Shown one piece after another: positions 1-12,000 of a stretch of 64,000 nucleotides of DNA. Position 1 is the stretch's first letter. Each line of letters starts with the position of its first letter. The DNA comes from Bathynomus jamesi (Eukaryota; Arthropoda; Malacostraca; Isopoda; Cirolanidae): assembly GCA_023014485.1 (NCBI GenBank), contig JAJOZX010003212.1, positions 62,001 to 126,000 of the forward strand, written 5' to 3'. The notes under the pieces were generated by a model. It saw nothing but the letters and a program-made list of their open reading frames with translations. It searched no databases and was not told the DNA's origin. The translations under genes and the position numbers were made by a program.

Positions 1-420
1 TTTTGGCTACGGTTTGAATGGTAAAATTTTTAATTATGTAAACGAGTAAAAAGGGGCTGAATATTTTGACGTGGGGGGGGGGGGGGGCCTCGTTGGAATT
101 TTTATTTTGTTTAATGAAGTTTATATGGATACAATAAAAATAAAGTAATTGTCATTCAGTGAGAAGGAAAGTCAGCATAATAATGAATGATGAAAATTTA
201 GAGTGTAAAATAATTAAAATATCTGAAATATTTGATTGACGAAAGGGCACAAGTGCACTGGAAATTGAAAACAGAGCGAAGTAAAGCAAAAAAGACATAG
301 AAGTTTTGATAGGAAGAAAATGCTTGAGTATAACGTAGATGTAAAATATACGCTGATATATGTATGCGAGACATTTGACTGTCAAAAGTGAGACCAATCG
401 AGATAAATAAATAAAGAGTA
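1..420. other. AT-rich noncoding DNA
   Basis: No gene is recognised here. A run of about 16 G bases lies near position 75. The short open frames have no recognisable motifs. Confidence 0.5.
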
Positions 421-650
421 TGACTGGTTTAAAACGGATTGGCTACATGAGAAATGAAAATGTTTTGGAAAGGTGTGCAATGAAAACGTAATTGGAGATA
501 GGAACGGAGAGTGGTATGCTATACGTTGGTATGGGCATGTGGAAAGAATAAATAGAATTGTGAAAAAGGTGTATAATAGCGAGTGCATGGGAGTGAGAAG
601 AAAAGGAAGACCGCGTAAAACGTGGAAGGATGTAATTCAAATAAACAATA
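421..650 (+). pseudogene. LINE reverse-transcriptase C-terminal scrap
   Basis: The plus strand encodes a stretch reading RWYGHVERI, then a short spacer, then GVRRKGRPRKTWKDV. The pattern W-x-GHV followed by a GRPRK-W-D block is characteristic of the very C-terminal tail of several non-LTR retrotransposon reverse transcriptases. No catalytic domain is present upstream, so this is a remnant. The LINE clade cannot be assigned from this tail alone. Confidence 0.55.
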
Positions 651-925
651 TTTCAAACTCAAACATTATACAAGTGGTCCATTATCCATAGGAGGTTAAG
701 TAATAGTTGTCGGGAGCAATGATTACACAGACCAATCAAACACTACGAATAATAAACATGCAATTGCCTACGTCAATGCTTCCAGAGACTAGATTTGGAA
801 AATGTATCAGTTACCAGTCCACTAAACATGGTTTCTATTATCTTATTAAATGACTCACCAAGCCTAGTGATAAATTTATACATAGGAGTGAAATTGCTTA
901 TCATACTGGCACAATTATACTACAG

Positions 926-1160
926 TCGTACTACATGTCTATAAACATGTTTAAAAATCGATTAGACGCGTATGTTGATAGATTGGGAATAGTTTAAGGT
1001 AGTAAAATTAAGGTTTTTGTGGTTCGGAACCCACGTAAAATTGTAGGTCCCCTCCACCACCACGGAGGACATGCGCAATACACAACTACAACCACAGTTA
1101 GGTAGATCAGCCATGAGTGGATCCTAGGGTCTTTGTTGGTCTGAAACATTATAACAATTA
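926..1160 (+). mobile_element. CR1-family LINE 3' tail (5'-truncated)
   Basis: This stretch matches the 3' end of the CR1 copy at 33330-34775 (around 34540-34770) and the reverse-strand tail at 60556-60693. Shared landmarks are a final ORF2 segment reading like INMFKNRLDAYVDRLGIV, then ggttcggaacccacgtaaaa and gagtggatcctagggtcttt. It is a 5'-truncated insertion consisting almost wholly of 3' UTR. The end is near 1156, after ctgaaacattataac. Confidence 0.75.
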
Positions 1161-1253
1161 CGCACATTATTTACTATGAATAACGTAGAGTGCTAATACT
1201 TAGAAGAGACGCAATTTATAAACCGAGGAATTCTTAATAGAAACCTAAATATA

Positions 1254-1477
1254 GGGTGAACCAAATGTAGGTGGACAGTAAATGATAACGTTTATTTTGA
1301 GAATACATATTTAATTTTTTTGTATACTATAATACAAAATAAAATTTAAATAAATTTAGTTATAATATTTAATATAATAAAACACAAACACCATAGTTAT
1401 AATGAACACCATAGTTATAATATAATATAACACAAACCGTATTCAACCTACTGTCCACCTACTTTTGGTTCACCGTG
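1254..1477. mobile_element. Tc1/mariner-type MITE with TA flanks
   Basis: The left end gggtgaaccaaatgtagg and the right end are inverted repeats (reverse complement of the right end: cacggtgaaccaaaagtagg), with ggtggacagta continuing the match on both sides. Both ends abut TA, as expected for Tc1/mariner insertion. The 224-bp interior is AT-rich and has no coding potential, so this is non-autonomous. Confidence 0.7.
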
Positions 1478-1514
1478 TATATTGTTATAAGCCCATACAA
1501 CTTCCTCATATTAT

Positions 1515-2006
1515 CAGAGCTGGGCAGTATTTAAATACGTATTTAAATACATTTGTGTATTTAGAACTGTATTTATAAATACATTGTTTTTCATGTATTT
1601 AAATATGGTATTTAAATACTTTAATGAGTATTTAAATACTCAAAATATAAAAATGTAAATACTTTTACTGGTTTAATACACGTTCTGTACTAGCACAGTA
1701 CGACGCGTGGACAGTGTAGTACAGCATGGTTCATGTTTCAACGTGTCAGTTCAATCAGTTGTGTGCTACTCTTAGTCGAAAGCGGTTGATTTCTTTATCG
1801 TGTGGTGTCATGGCTTAGTGAATTAGTGAATGCATATGTTAAAATTTGTATGTATTTAAAATGTATTTACAAATGTATTTAAATACAATTGATGTATTTT
1901 GTATTTAGTATCTAAATACATTCGTAAAATGTATTTAGTATTTAAATACATTTCTCCCATGTATTTAGTATTTAAATACATTCAATGTATTTATTGCCCA
2001 GCTCTG
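1515..2006. mobile_element. hAT MITE (CAGAGCTGGGCA ends), perfect 8-bp TSD
   Basis: The element runs from cagagctgggca to the inverted tgcccagctctg and is flanked by identical 8-bp direct repeats, catattat at 1507-1514 and 2007-2014, which is diagnostic of hAT transposition. The interior is built from many copies of gtatttaaatac-like words around a unique core. It shares its ends and subterminal repeats with the larger copy at 19019-19954, so the two are deletion derivatives of one family. It lies just outside the nested mariner that starts at 2098. Confidence 0.92.
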
Positions 2007-2241
2007 CATATTATACATATTGTGTAGCTCCACCGCAAGTGAGCTGTACAGTGTATGCGTTGAGATACAAAAAGTTTTGAAGTCGCCTTAACATCTAAGG
2101 GGTTCCAAAAAACCTTAGCCCCCCAATTCGCAGCTTACATGTTTACTTTTATCGAAATAGTTTTAGTGATTATAAAAATATATAAAATTCTTTATTTATT
2201 GCAGGTATTAAAATTACTCTAGCTGATAAAGTGATAATATA

Positions 2242-2825
2242 ATGGCTTCTCAATTAATTGGTGATTCGGAGAGGCAACGTGTGATAGATCGCGTACGAGC
2301 AATAACATTTCGGGAAGCTCGTGATGCTGGAACCACCTTTATAACACGTTCATGGGTTGCCAAAAAGTTGCGAAGAAGTGAGGACTTCGTCAAAAGAAAT
2401 TGGAATAAAACTTTGGATGAATGTGAAATGGATACAACCAAATCTGGGCGCCCAAATTTGCCACTCTCTCAGGAAACAAAGGACATCATTGAAAGCGGTA
2501 CGCGTAAGCGGAAAAACAGCTGTGCTAAACTTTCTAGAGAGATCGAAGTGTTGAGAGGAAAGATCGTTAGTGGTGAGATCATTCGACTGTACCATCATAG
2601 GCAAGGTTTAAAGCCTTGGCATGAACTTCGAAAGCCAAGAAAAACTCAACTTAACACCGATGACAGAATGTGGTTTGCCCATTATCTTGAAGATTGGGAT
2701 GTGGATGATTTCATGCATTTAGCTGTCTCCGATGAATTTTTTGTTTACGTAACACGTTGGCCTAACTACCAAAATGATCGAGTGTGGGCCACAACACCAG
2801 ATGAAATCGATGACAATGAACATTA
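2242..2825 (+). pseudogene. Tc1/mariner transposase, N-terminal part
   Basis: The frame opens at the ATG at 2242, 144 bp inside the left end. It has a helix-turn-helix-like N-terminal region (residues 1-100, with SWVAKKLRRSEDFVKRNW and a GRPNLPLS linker) and then the first catalytic aspartate in LAVSDEFFVYV near residue 164. The frame runs intact up to the insertion of the inner transposon, after codons for D-N-E-H. The C-terminal half resumes at 17122. In this family the enzyme cuts and pastes DNA at TA sites in the nucleus. This copy is inactive: it is split here and frameshifted downstream. Confidence 0.85.
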
Positions 2826-3073
2826 CACTGGTATGCATCAATTTTGCTGTCAAGGGTTTTGTAAGTGATTCTTATAGAGTTTTTCCTGCTGATTTCGAAT
2901 TTGCAATCCGTTTTTCGCAATCAGCTCAGGTTATCCGGCTATGGCCTCATAAGTAAAATAGAATTTTTCGTGATTTTGTCAAAGCGGAATTGGAACAGTA
3001 ACATCTATCATCACTTGTTTCACTTGTATAATATCTTTTTTACTTTTCAGGCATATAGATAAAATATTTCATA

Positions 3074-6000
3074 ATGAATAGAGCGTGTAAAAATGATCCC
3101 AATAGATTCTGCTACATATGTGGGACGGTTACCATGCCAAATAACCAGTCCCAAATCACTAAATTTGTGAAGACAATGTATAGAGCATACTTTGGAATTA
3201 AGCTAGGGAACCAGGACAAAAATTTCGCCCCTCATATGTGCTGCAAGACGTGTATTGAAAATTTGAGAAGATGGAGCAAAGGCAGAGCGAAATCTTTGCC
3301 TTTTGGAATTCCCATGATTTGGAGAGAAGGAAAGGATCACGTGACAGATTGCTATTTCTGCATGACAAACCTCCAAGGTGGGCTTATAAATTTATTTTTC
3401 TTAAATATTTTTAAATCCGCGTATGAAACTTGACATAATATTCACCATAATGTAATATTCACCATATATAGCATAATATTCACCATAATGGTAATCATAC
3501 ATTTACATATCATATTGTTATAGAAAATACATTTAGACATACATATTGTTATACAAGTTACATTTACATATACAATGATTGTATATTTTCTTTCTTTTTC
3601 ATTCATATTGTCCCCGAAGGGACAATATGAATGAAAAAGAAAGAAAATATACAGACTCCATCGACCTATTTCATATCTTACAGACCGCAGCCTTCCCTCA
3701 CGAGCCGCCACTGTCTGAATGCTTTTTCTATTTCATATGCAAGTTTTATATCCATGTTTCTGTGTTTCTATTTTCAGGAGTTAACAAGAAGAATAAACAC
3801 ATTGTTGTATACCCTGACATTCCTTCTGCTATGAGACCTGTACCCCATGGTCCTGGAATTCCAATACCCGACCCACCTCAAACCCTGGACTTCGATGATT
3901 CTGATGATGAATCAATTGTTATTTTATTTATTTGTTGGGTTCAAAATCCCAGCTGAGCCGTGAACGGCCAAATTCTAAAGGGCCAGTTCTACCTACAGCC
4001 CAAGTTAAGCTAAAATTAAAACTTACGGATTTGAGATCCTATTAGGTCCTACCTCAGGGTTGCTGACTCGATGCGGGCCTACCTTAGACCTTAGTTACCT
4101 GAATTTAATATAAAAACAAAAGGGGTACTATTTATGGTCTTCTTTCTCAACCTTGCAACAACAACGCAACCTGGACTATTGCACGATGCAACAATCTTGT
4201 ATCTAAACAACCAAACTGAATTGCAAGAGAGCTCTCTATCAGACCACACCCTGTACGTACGACATCCCACAAACGAGTAGAAAGGACGCGCAGCGCCCCA
4301 AAATGATGCTACCAGAGTCCCAAACACTGATGCCACAAGAGCCCAAAAGTGCTAGCTCTAAATTAAGTGAATTTTTCACTAACCTTACAATTATGAGATG
4401 GATATATATACACCTTAACTTAATATATACAAGCAATGCTGCATCAATCAGCTTAGTCATCATATCGCCTTGGGACAACAATGGTTCTTCCTCTTCTAGA
4501 TTTTCTAACACTCCCCACCGAAGAGGCATTGTTGTCGTTACCTTCTGCAAGGTTAGCCAAGCCTTCTCCATGAGGCTGTAACTCAAATGTTTCATCTTGA
4601 CTGTGTTTTTGCTGATTTCTAAAGCATAGAGTTTTTGTATAGGTCTCTTTAACTTTCTTCCTGAAGTCTTTACCAGTGCAGACCTAACTAAATTGTCTTT
4701 GCCAACAAACAACTCTTCAATTATGCCAAGCTTCCAGCATTGCCTTGGTCTTTCATCCCCAATCAATACCACTTCTCCCACCTTGATACAATTTGCATTG
4801 GAGCCCTTTACCTTGCCTGATGGGTAATAATTGAGTTCTGGCAAGTATTCCATCTGCCACCTCTTCCATAACTGATCTTGTAGCTCTTCAAGGTACCTGA
4901 ACCGTCTGGTTAACTCTCCTTGAGTGCTCTGGATAGGCTGCAAGTCTTCTTCTGGCACACTGGGGCTTGATGTTAATCGTTTACCACAAAAAAATGATTT
5001 GGTGTCAATGGCTCTGCATCCTGCATACTGTTGTAAACAAAAGTGATAGGCCTACTGTTCACCATTGCTTCTACTTCACATAAAACAGTGCAGAATTCTT
5101 CTTTGCTCAAATGAGCATTAGCTAAAAGTTTCTTTAATGGACACTTTACACTTCTCACTAGCCTTTCCCAAAATCCCCCCCACCATGGTGCTCTCTCAAC
5201 AATAAACTCCCACTGTACCCCTTGGTGTGAAAAGTAGGATTGGAATCCTTCCTCTTTTAGCAAGGACCAAATTTCTTGGAGTTCCTTTGCAGCCTTTTTG
5301 AAGGTTTTTGCATTATCCGATATGATTTTATTTGGGAAACCCCTTCGTTCACAAACCTTTTAAAGGCCAAAAGAAATACATCACTACTTAAGTTGCTTAC
5401 GAACTCAAAATGGATTGCTCTGGTGGTAGCACAGGTGAAAAGACATATATAACCTTTGTTAGACCCCTCGCTCATACACATAGACTGGCTCTGCAAAGTC
5501 TACTCCCACTACATCAAATGGGGCAGTATAGACACACCGTTCTCTTGGAAGTGGAGCCACCTTTTCATAATAAGGCTTTGCACTCCAACGCTTGCAAACC
5601 ACACATTTATGCAAGACCTTTTTTACTACTTGTCTAATTTTGGGAATCCAAAATTGTTGTCTAATCTCTATTATCACTTCTCTAACTCCAGCATGTAACA
5701 GCTTATGATGAGTATCCAGGATCAAAAGGCCCACAAAGTGCCCCCCAGAAGGTAGCAAAATTCGATGTTTTTCTCCTCTGGAAGCCCAGAAAACTGTAGT
5801 CTACCTCCTACTCTCAATAAATCCTGATCCAAAAACACATCCAAACCCTTGAGCGCAGAATGTGTTGGTAGAACCTGTAATGGATGGCTGGTGAGCAATT
5901 CTCTCTCTCCACCAAATTTTTCCTTCTGCATATATACCACCCAGTATTTCCTGGCTTGCTGAATCTCATTACTGTTCAGAATTCCTTCCCTTCTTGTTTC

Positions 6001-9000
6001 TCCCTTAATATTGTTGGTAAATCTATATACCCATGCTGTCACTCTTAACAATCTTTTCAGACTGCTAATGTCCTCAAGCCTCAATATGGGGTCCTGCTGC
6101 ATAACTTGACAACTGTTCACAGCGCATTTTCTCACCTCACTCACCCATGCTTCTTCAGCCTGGCATTCTCCTACAATAGGCTGATTAGAAGGCCAGTTTT
6201 CACTTCCAAGTTTTAGCCACTCCGGCCCATTCCACCACAAACTTGACTCTGCAAGATCTTTCACTGAAATTCCTCGTGTTGGTAAATCAGCGGGGTTTTG
6301 GGTGCCTGGACAATGCTTCCATTGCTTGGGATCTGTGTGCGCTTGAATTTCCTCCACCCTATTGGCAACAAATGGTTTCCATTTCCTTGCCTGGCTTAAC
6401 CAGTGCCAAACTATAGTGGAGTCTGTCCAATAATAGCTTGGAATTTCAGAGAGGGCCAAAGACTTTTGCACTATAACTGCAAGCCGACTAGCAATAACTG
6501 CACCCATCAATTCCAACCTTGGAACAGAAAGCCTTTTCAAAGGTGCTACTCTGCTCTTTGCAGCAACCAACCTGCAACTTACTTCCTCTTGCAATGCGCC
6601 TCTTATATAAATACAAGTTGCATAGGCTTCCTCACTTGCATCACAAAAGATGTGCAGCTCCAAATTGTCTGGACTATTGTTCAACTCTCCAAAGTACCAT
6701 CTTGGGATTTCAATGTCTCCAAGATGTGCCAATTCTTTGAACCAATATTTCCACCTTACCACCATATGATCAGGTAACTCTTGGTCCCAACCAAGTCAAT
6801 TTCCCAGAGGCTCTGAAACCAAATTTTTGACTTTATCACAAATGGAGCCAGGAATCCAAGAGGATCAAAGACCTTTGAAGCCAAACTAAGAGCTGTACGT
6901 TTTGTCCACCTTGTCTCATTCTCAGCCAGCTCTACTAAAGATTTCCCATTGAAGGTAAACAAATCATCATCTTGCTGCCAAACAATGCCTAGCACCTTTG
7001 CGTCTATTGCCCACAACTCCTTAATACCAGAATCCTCAATACTTTCTGCTGCATCAGGTACTACATAGGAATGACTCATAAACTCTTGTAATTGCGAATG
7101 ATTGGTCTGCCATTTTCTAAGCTCCATGCCAGCCTCCATGAATATCTGTTTAGCCATTTCTGTATTATCCACGGAACACAGCAAAATCAACATAAAAATT
7201 TTTCCTTATGTGTTCAATAGTGTTAGGATAGACTTCAGAATATTTCTTAAAATGGTACTGCATAGTAGCTGCCAACAGAAATGGACTAGAGCTGAGGCCA
7301 AACAACACTGACTTCATTCTATCTGCTTGAACCTTAGGTTCATTTTCCAACAAGTCTTTCGTATCCACCCACAGATACCTTACTGCATCTCTGTCCTCTG
7401 GTTTTAACTTTATCCGCAAAAAGGCTTGCTTCACATCTGCAGTCAATGCTACTCTACCAAGCCTGAATCTCAGTAACAAGGAAAATAAATCTGCATTTAA
7501 ATTTGGCCCAGCATCCATCCAAACAGTCATTCAAGGACACACCACCTTTGTCCTTGGCTGAGCCATCAAAAACTACCCTCAGTTTGGTGGTAGTTTTGTC
7601 TCGCCGTACCACTGCATGGTGTGGCAGATAATGTGCCTCCTGGCTCACCAGCTCACCTTGCACCCTTTCAGCATAGCCCTCCCTTACATAACTTAGGATG
7701 GCCTCATCGTATTCAATTAACAACTCCTCATTTTTTCTTAGCCTGTACAATGAAGTCTCCAACTCCGATTAGCTAGCTGAAGGTTTGAACCGGGTTTGCA
7801 AGAATCCTTCCATGGTAGGCCAACTTCATAGCAACCATCTCTAAACCCAATCCCTTTTTCAAATTGCTCTAAAACATCATTGTTCACTGTACACTACTTG
7901 CCTGTTTGTCCTTTATGCCAATAGATTCAAGTTCCCAAAACGCTTTCAAATGCCTTTCCAGACCATGGCTGTTCTCCTCAATCTTAACAAAAAGAGCCTT
8001 AACTCCATTTCATTGCAATAAAACTACCATGTAGCAGCCAGCCTAGCTTACTTTCAATAGCTACCGGGCCTCGAGATGTCGGACAAATTACCAGTGATGA
8101 AGTCCCAATAATAGTCAGCTCCAATCAAAAGACTAATATCTTCTGTTCCTTCAAACTTATTATTGCCCAAATTAATTCCTTTAACTTGCAATTCTTGGAC
8201 ACATGCCATATCTAAACAAGTAGTGACTGGAGCACAAAGTTCCTCAATCTCTACAGCTTGGACCTTGATAGTGGGACTTTGCGTAAAACCCTTAACCAGA
8301 ACTTCTACCTTCTTAAATTTGGTTCGGTTTTGAACGGAACCCCCAAACCCAGAAATTCTTAAATTTTCCCTCTTAAGTTCTTTAAACTTCAATTTTCTGG
8401 AAATTCTGGTCTTAAAAAACTACACTGGCTACCACTATCAAACAACACTCTTACAGTAGCTTCTCCTCATTCCCAATTAATAAGGCTGCAGTTGTTTGCA
8501 ATAATCCCCTTTACTTTTACTCCCTTGCATAGCAGTGGCATGTGCCACTGATGTCTCTACTTCTGGGGTAGGCCTACTAGGAGTGTTTTCACACAATAAT
8601 GGCTGATGCCTACCATGACATTTTTTGCACAAAATTTTAAACTTACAAAACCTTGCTCTGTGACCTTTCAAAAAACATTTAAAACATGCTGTGGACTTAG
8701 TTACCCTGTCCTTTCTCTCCTCAAAGGTAAAGCCTCAGCCACCTCACATTTATATGACTTGTGGTTGCCTTCGCAAAATATGCATTCCTTGATTCCCTTT
8801 AATTTATTCTCAGAGGATGCATGTAGAGCTGACACTGTACCTGGGCTATTCCTTTTTGTGGAAAACTTTGGTGCTGTGCCTGCCTTTGTCCCCTTGTTTA
8901 ACATCCACTGTGCAAACTCAATTCCCTCTCGTCTTGCTAATTCTGTGCCTAAAAGACTTAACATCTGCTGAAGGGGGATGTACACATGTTCTGTAGAGTG

Positions 9001-12000
9001 TCCCCTACTTAATTCAAGCAAAATTGAGCTAGGCAATTTAGACTCCATTAGGAACCAACATTATACCATACCTTTCCATTCCTACACCCAAGTTGTCCAG
9101 GGACCTAGTTCTAACTTCAAATTCATCATATAACTGCCGTAACTCCTTGACACTATTAGGATTATTAACAGGAGGTATAGCTAAAAGTCACGGAGGTGGC
9201 TTTAATTAAGATCTCTGGCTTACCAAACCGTTTCTTTAATATATCCCAAGCCACATTATAATTAGCCTCTGTTAATGCTAATCCTGCTATGTCTTTGCTG
9301 CCTCCCCTTCCAAGAGGGACTGCAAATAATTAAACTTCTCCACCGCACTTAACACTTGACTAGAATGAACTGCTGATTGAAAACTGTCTGCCCATCCTTG
9401 CCATTCCTGAATACTCCCAGAAAATGTTTGAGTACAAGCCTCGGTAATTGAACTGCAGATCTGTTAACCTTAACTTCACAAACACCATTTGTTGAGTGTT
9501 GTGTTTCATTATTAGACCTGGTCTCTAACTGTACTGAGCTGCTAAACTCTTTTGCTCGGGCCTACTTTAATTATATCATCAATAATCTCTTCAAAGTAAA
9601 TTATGTTATTTTCTATTTCATCCTCTTCTATAAGAGCCTCAATTTTAACATTTACCTTCACTTAGAGCAACCTTTTTAGTTTCTAATATGGAAATGCGCA
9701 GTCACTAAGCGTAAATCCTCTTGCTCTATGGCAGAATCTATAGTGGCAATGACCTTTGTAATTAGACCTTTGTAGGCGCTTCTCCTTTTTTAAACTTGTT
9801 CAATTCAGATGCACTCATCTTCAATGCAAACAACAATTGGGCTCAATGCCAAATGAGCTGAATTGGCAGAAATATAACCAAACTGATCAAACGCAAATTT
9901 TGCTTTTCAAATAAACTGAATTGCTGGGTGGGGTACTGACCAAACCACCAGTATGGAATACCAAATTTTCCACCCAGCGAAACCTTAATTCAATAATAAC
10001 CCAAATTAACCAAACCGGTAAAAATGTAGGCCAAAAACAACGACAGACGACTGGCCAAGTTCGCAATTGGGCACCAAACTTTCTACCCTGGGACCTTAAT
10101 TCAATAATAACCTGTAATGAGTCTTTACTAATTATTGTTTTCTGTGTAACAAGTCTTTACTAATTATTGTTTTCTGTGTTTCAGATCTATGCTATGTTTA
10201 TGTTGAATAAAGCCTCAAATTGGCCTTTACTTTATCTTTAGCCCGCTAACAAACGCGGCACCACAATTTATTCAACATTTCAATCAGCCATTCAGTCGGC
10301 CTTTCAGATACAGCAAGCAAATATTCATCCAGTAATCTTACTATATCATGGAGAAGGTGATTCGCCCGGATAAATTTATTACTTCTCCGAATTCTCCCCA
10401 AGCTGGGAAACTATGGAAATTATGGTCGCGCGGATTCAAATATTTCTTGAGTACTATCGCCGAACACAACCCCAATAAATTGGAGGTTCTATTCATACAT
10501 ATCGGCCCCGATGTCGCTGATATCATTCAAGACTGCTCTACTTATGAGAATGCCATGGCAGCCTTAGAGGCCACCTACGTCAAGAAGCCAAACGAGGTAT
10601 GCGCTCGCCACCTGTTGTCCACCCGTCACCAAAAGCCCGAGGAAACCCTCGATGAGTACTTGCAAATTCTTCAACAACTAGCCAATGACTGCAACTTCAA
10701 ATCGGTTTCCGCCGACGAAAACAGGAGTTCATCTGTGAGAGACGCTTTCATCCGAGGAATTAGAGATAGCGCCATCCGCACCCGCTTACTCGAAAATGAC
10801 ACACTCTCACTGGAAAAGGCTATCGTCCAGGCTCGAACATTAGATCAGGCCCAGAAAAACTCAGAATCGTACCTCACTCATTACGGTGCTGTTGCAGCCA
10901 CTGGCTCTCGCCACGAACCGTCGCCGACTACTGACTCTGCCCGGCCTGCCTGCGTCCAAGGAGACGATCTCCCAAACTCTTCAGCCGCTACGAATTTCGA
11001 CAACAAAGCCGCTCTGTGCTTCTTCTGCGGGTCTCGACGCCACCCACGAAGCAGGTGTCCGGCAAAGGATTCTATCTGTGCGAAATGTGAAAAGACCGGC
11101 CACTGGGCCAAAGTCTGCCGCTCAAGTACTTCCTCGGCACGTCAAAAACAGGATAAAACCACAGCGTCTCATTCAGCCGCAGCATTAGCGACCATTAGTA
11201 CCACTCTATCGTGTAGCTCCTCCATGCCTACCAACTCAACAGTCGATATCCTCGTCAACGGCCGTTCGTGTCTCGCCTTGTTGGATACTGGCAGCTCGGA
11301 CAACTTCATTCGTGAGGATCTAGCCAAACACTTAGAGCTGCCCATTCTTCCGCACTCGGGCGTCGTATCAATGGCTTCGCCTAATCTATCCGCAGCCATC
11401 TCAGGTCGATGTACAGTGAAGGTTACGATGGGAGACCGCGACTACGAAAAGCTCGAACTATCCGTCTTGTCGGATCTGTGCGCTGACATAATACTCGGTA
11501 CCCCATTCTTAATCAGACACAAGGAATTGAACATCAATTTCGGAGGTCCGGAGCCAGCACTCCATATATGCGGCCTTACTCGATCAAGAATTTCAGCCCC
11601 ACCACTATTCGGCAACTTAACTGCCGATTGTCGTCCCATCGCCACGAAGTCCAGACGATTTTGCTCTGAGGACAAAATTTTCATTGGGAAAGAAATCGAA
11701 AAGCTACTCAGGGATGAGATAATTGAACCCAGTAACTCACCCTGGCGTGCTCAAGTAGTCATCACATCTACCGAAACAAAAAAAAAAACGCATGGTAATC
11801 GATTTCTCTCAAACCGTCAACCGATTTACCATGCTAGATGCATATCCTCTTCCGCGAATCGATGATATAGCCAACAAAGTCTCACAACACAAATACTACA
11901 GCGTAATTGATCTGTCAAGCGCATACTACCAGGTAGAAATCGATCCGTCTGAACGACCTTTCACAGCATTCGAGGCTGACGGAAATCTATACCAATTCAG

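Noticed and set aside
2242..2868. Host helix-turn-helix gene ending at 2868
   Set aside because: The last residues before 2868 are read-through into the inserted transposon; the frame continues as transposase after 17121.
11778..11788. Programmed gag-pol frameshift site
   Set aside because: The site is within the RT finger region, downstream of protease, where no programmed shift is expected; a homopolymer indel is simpler.
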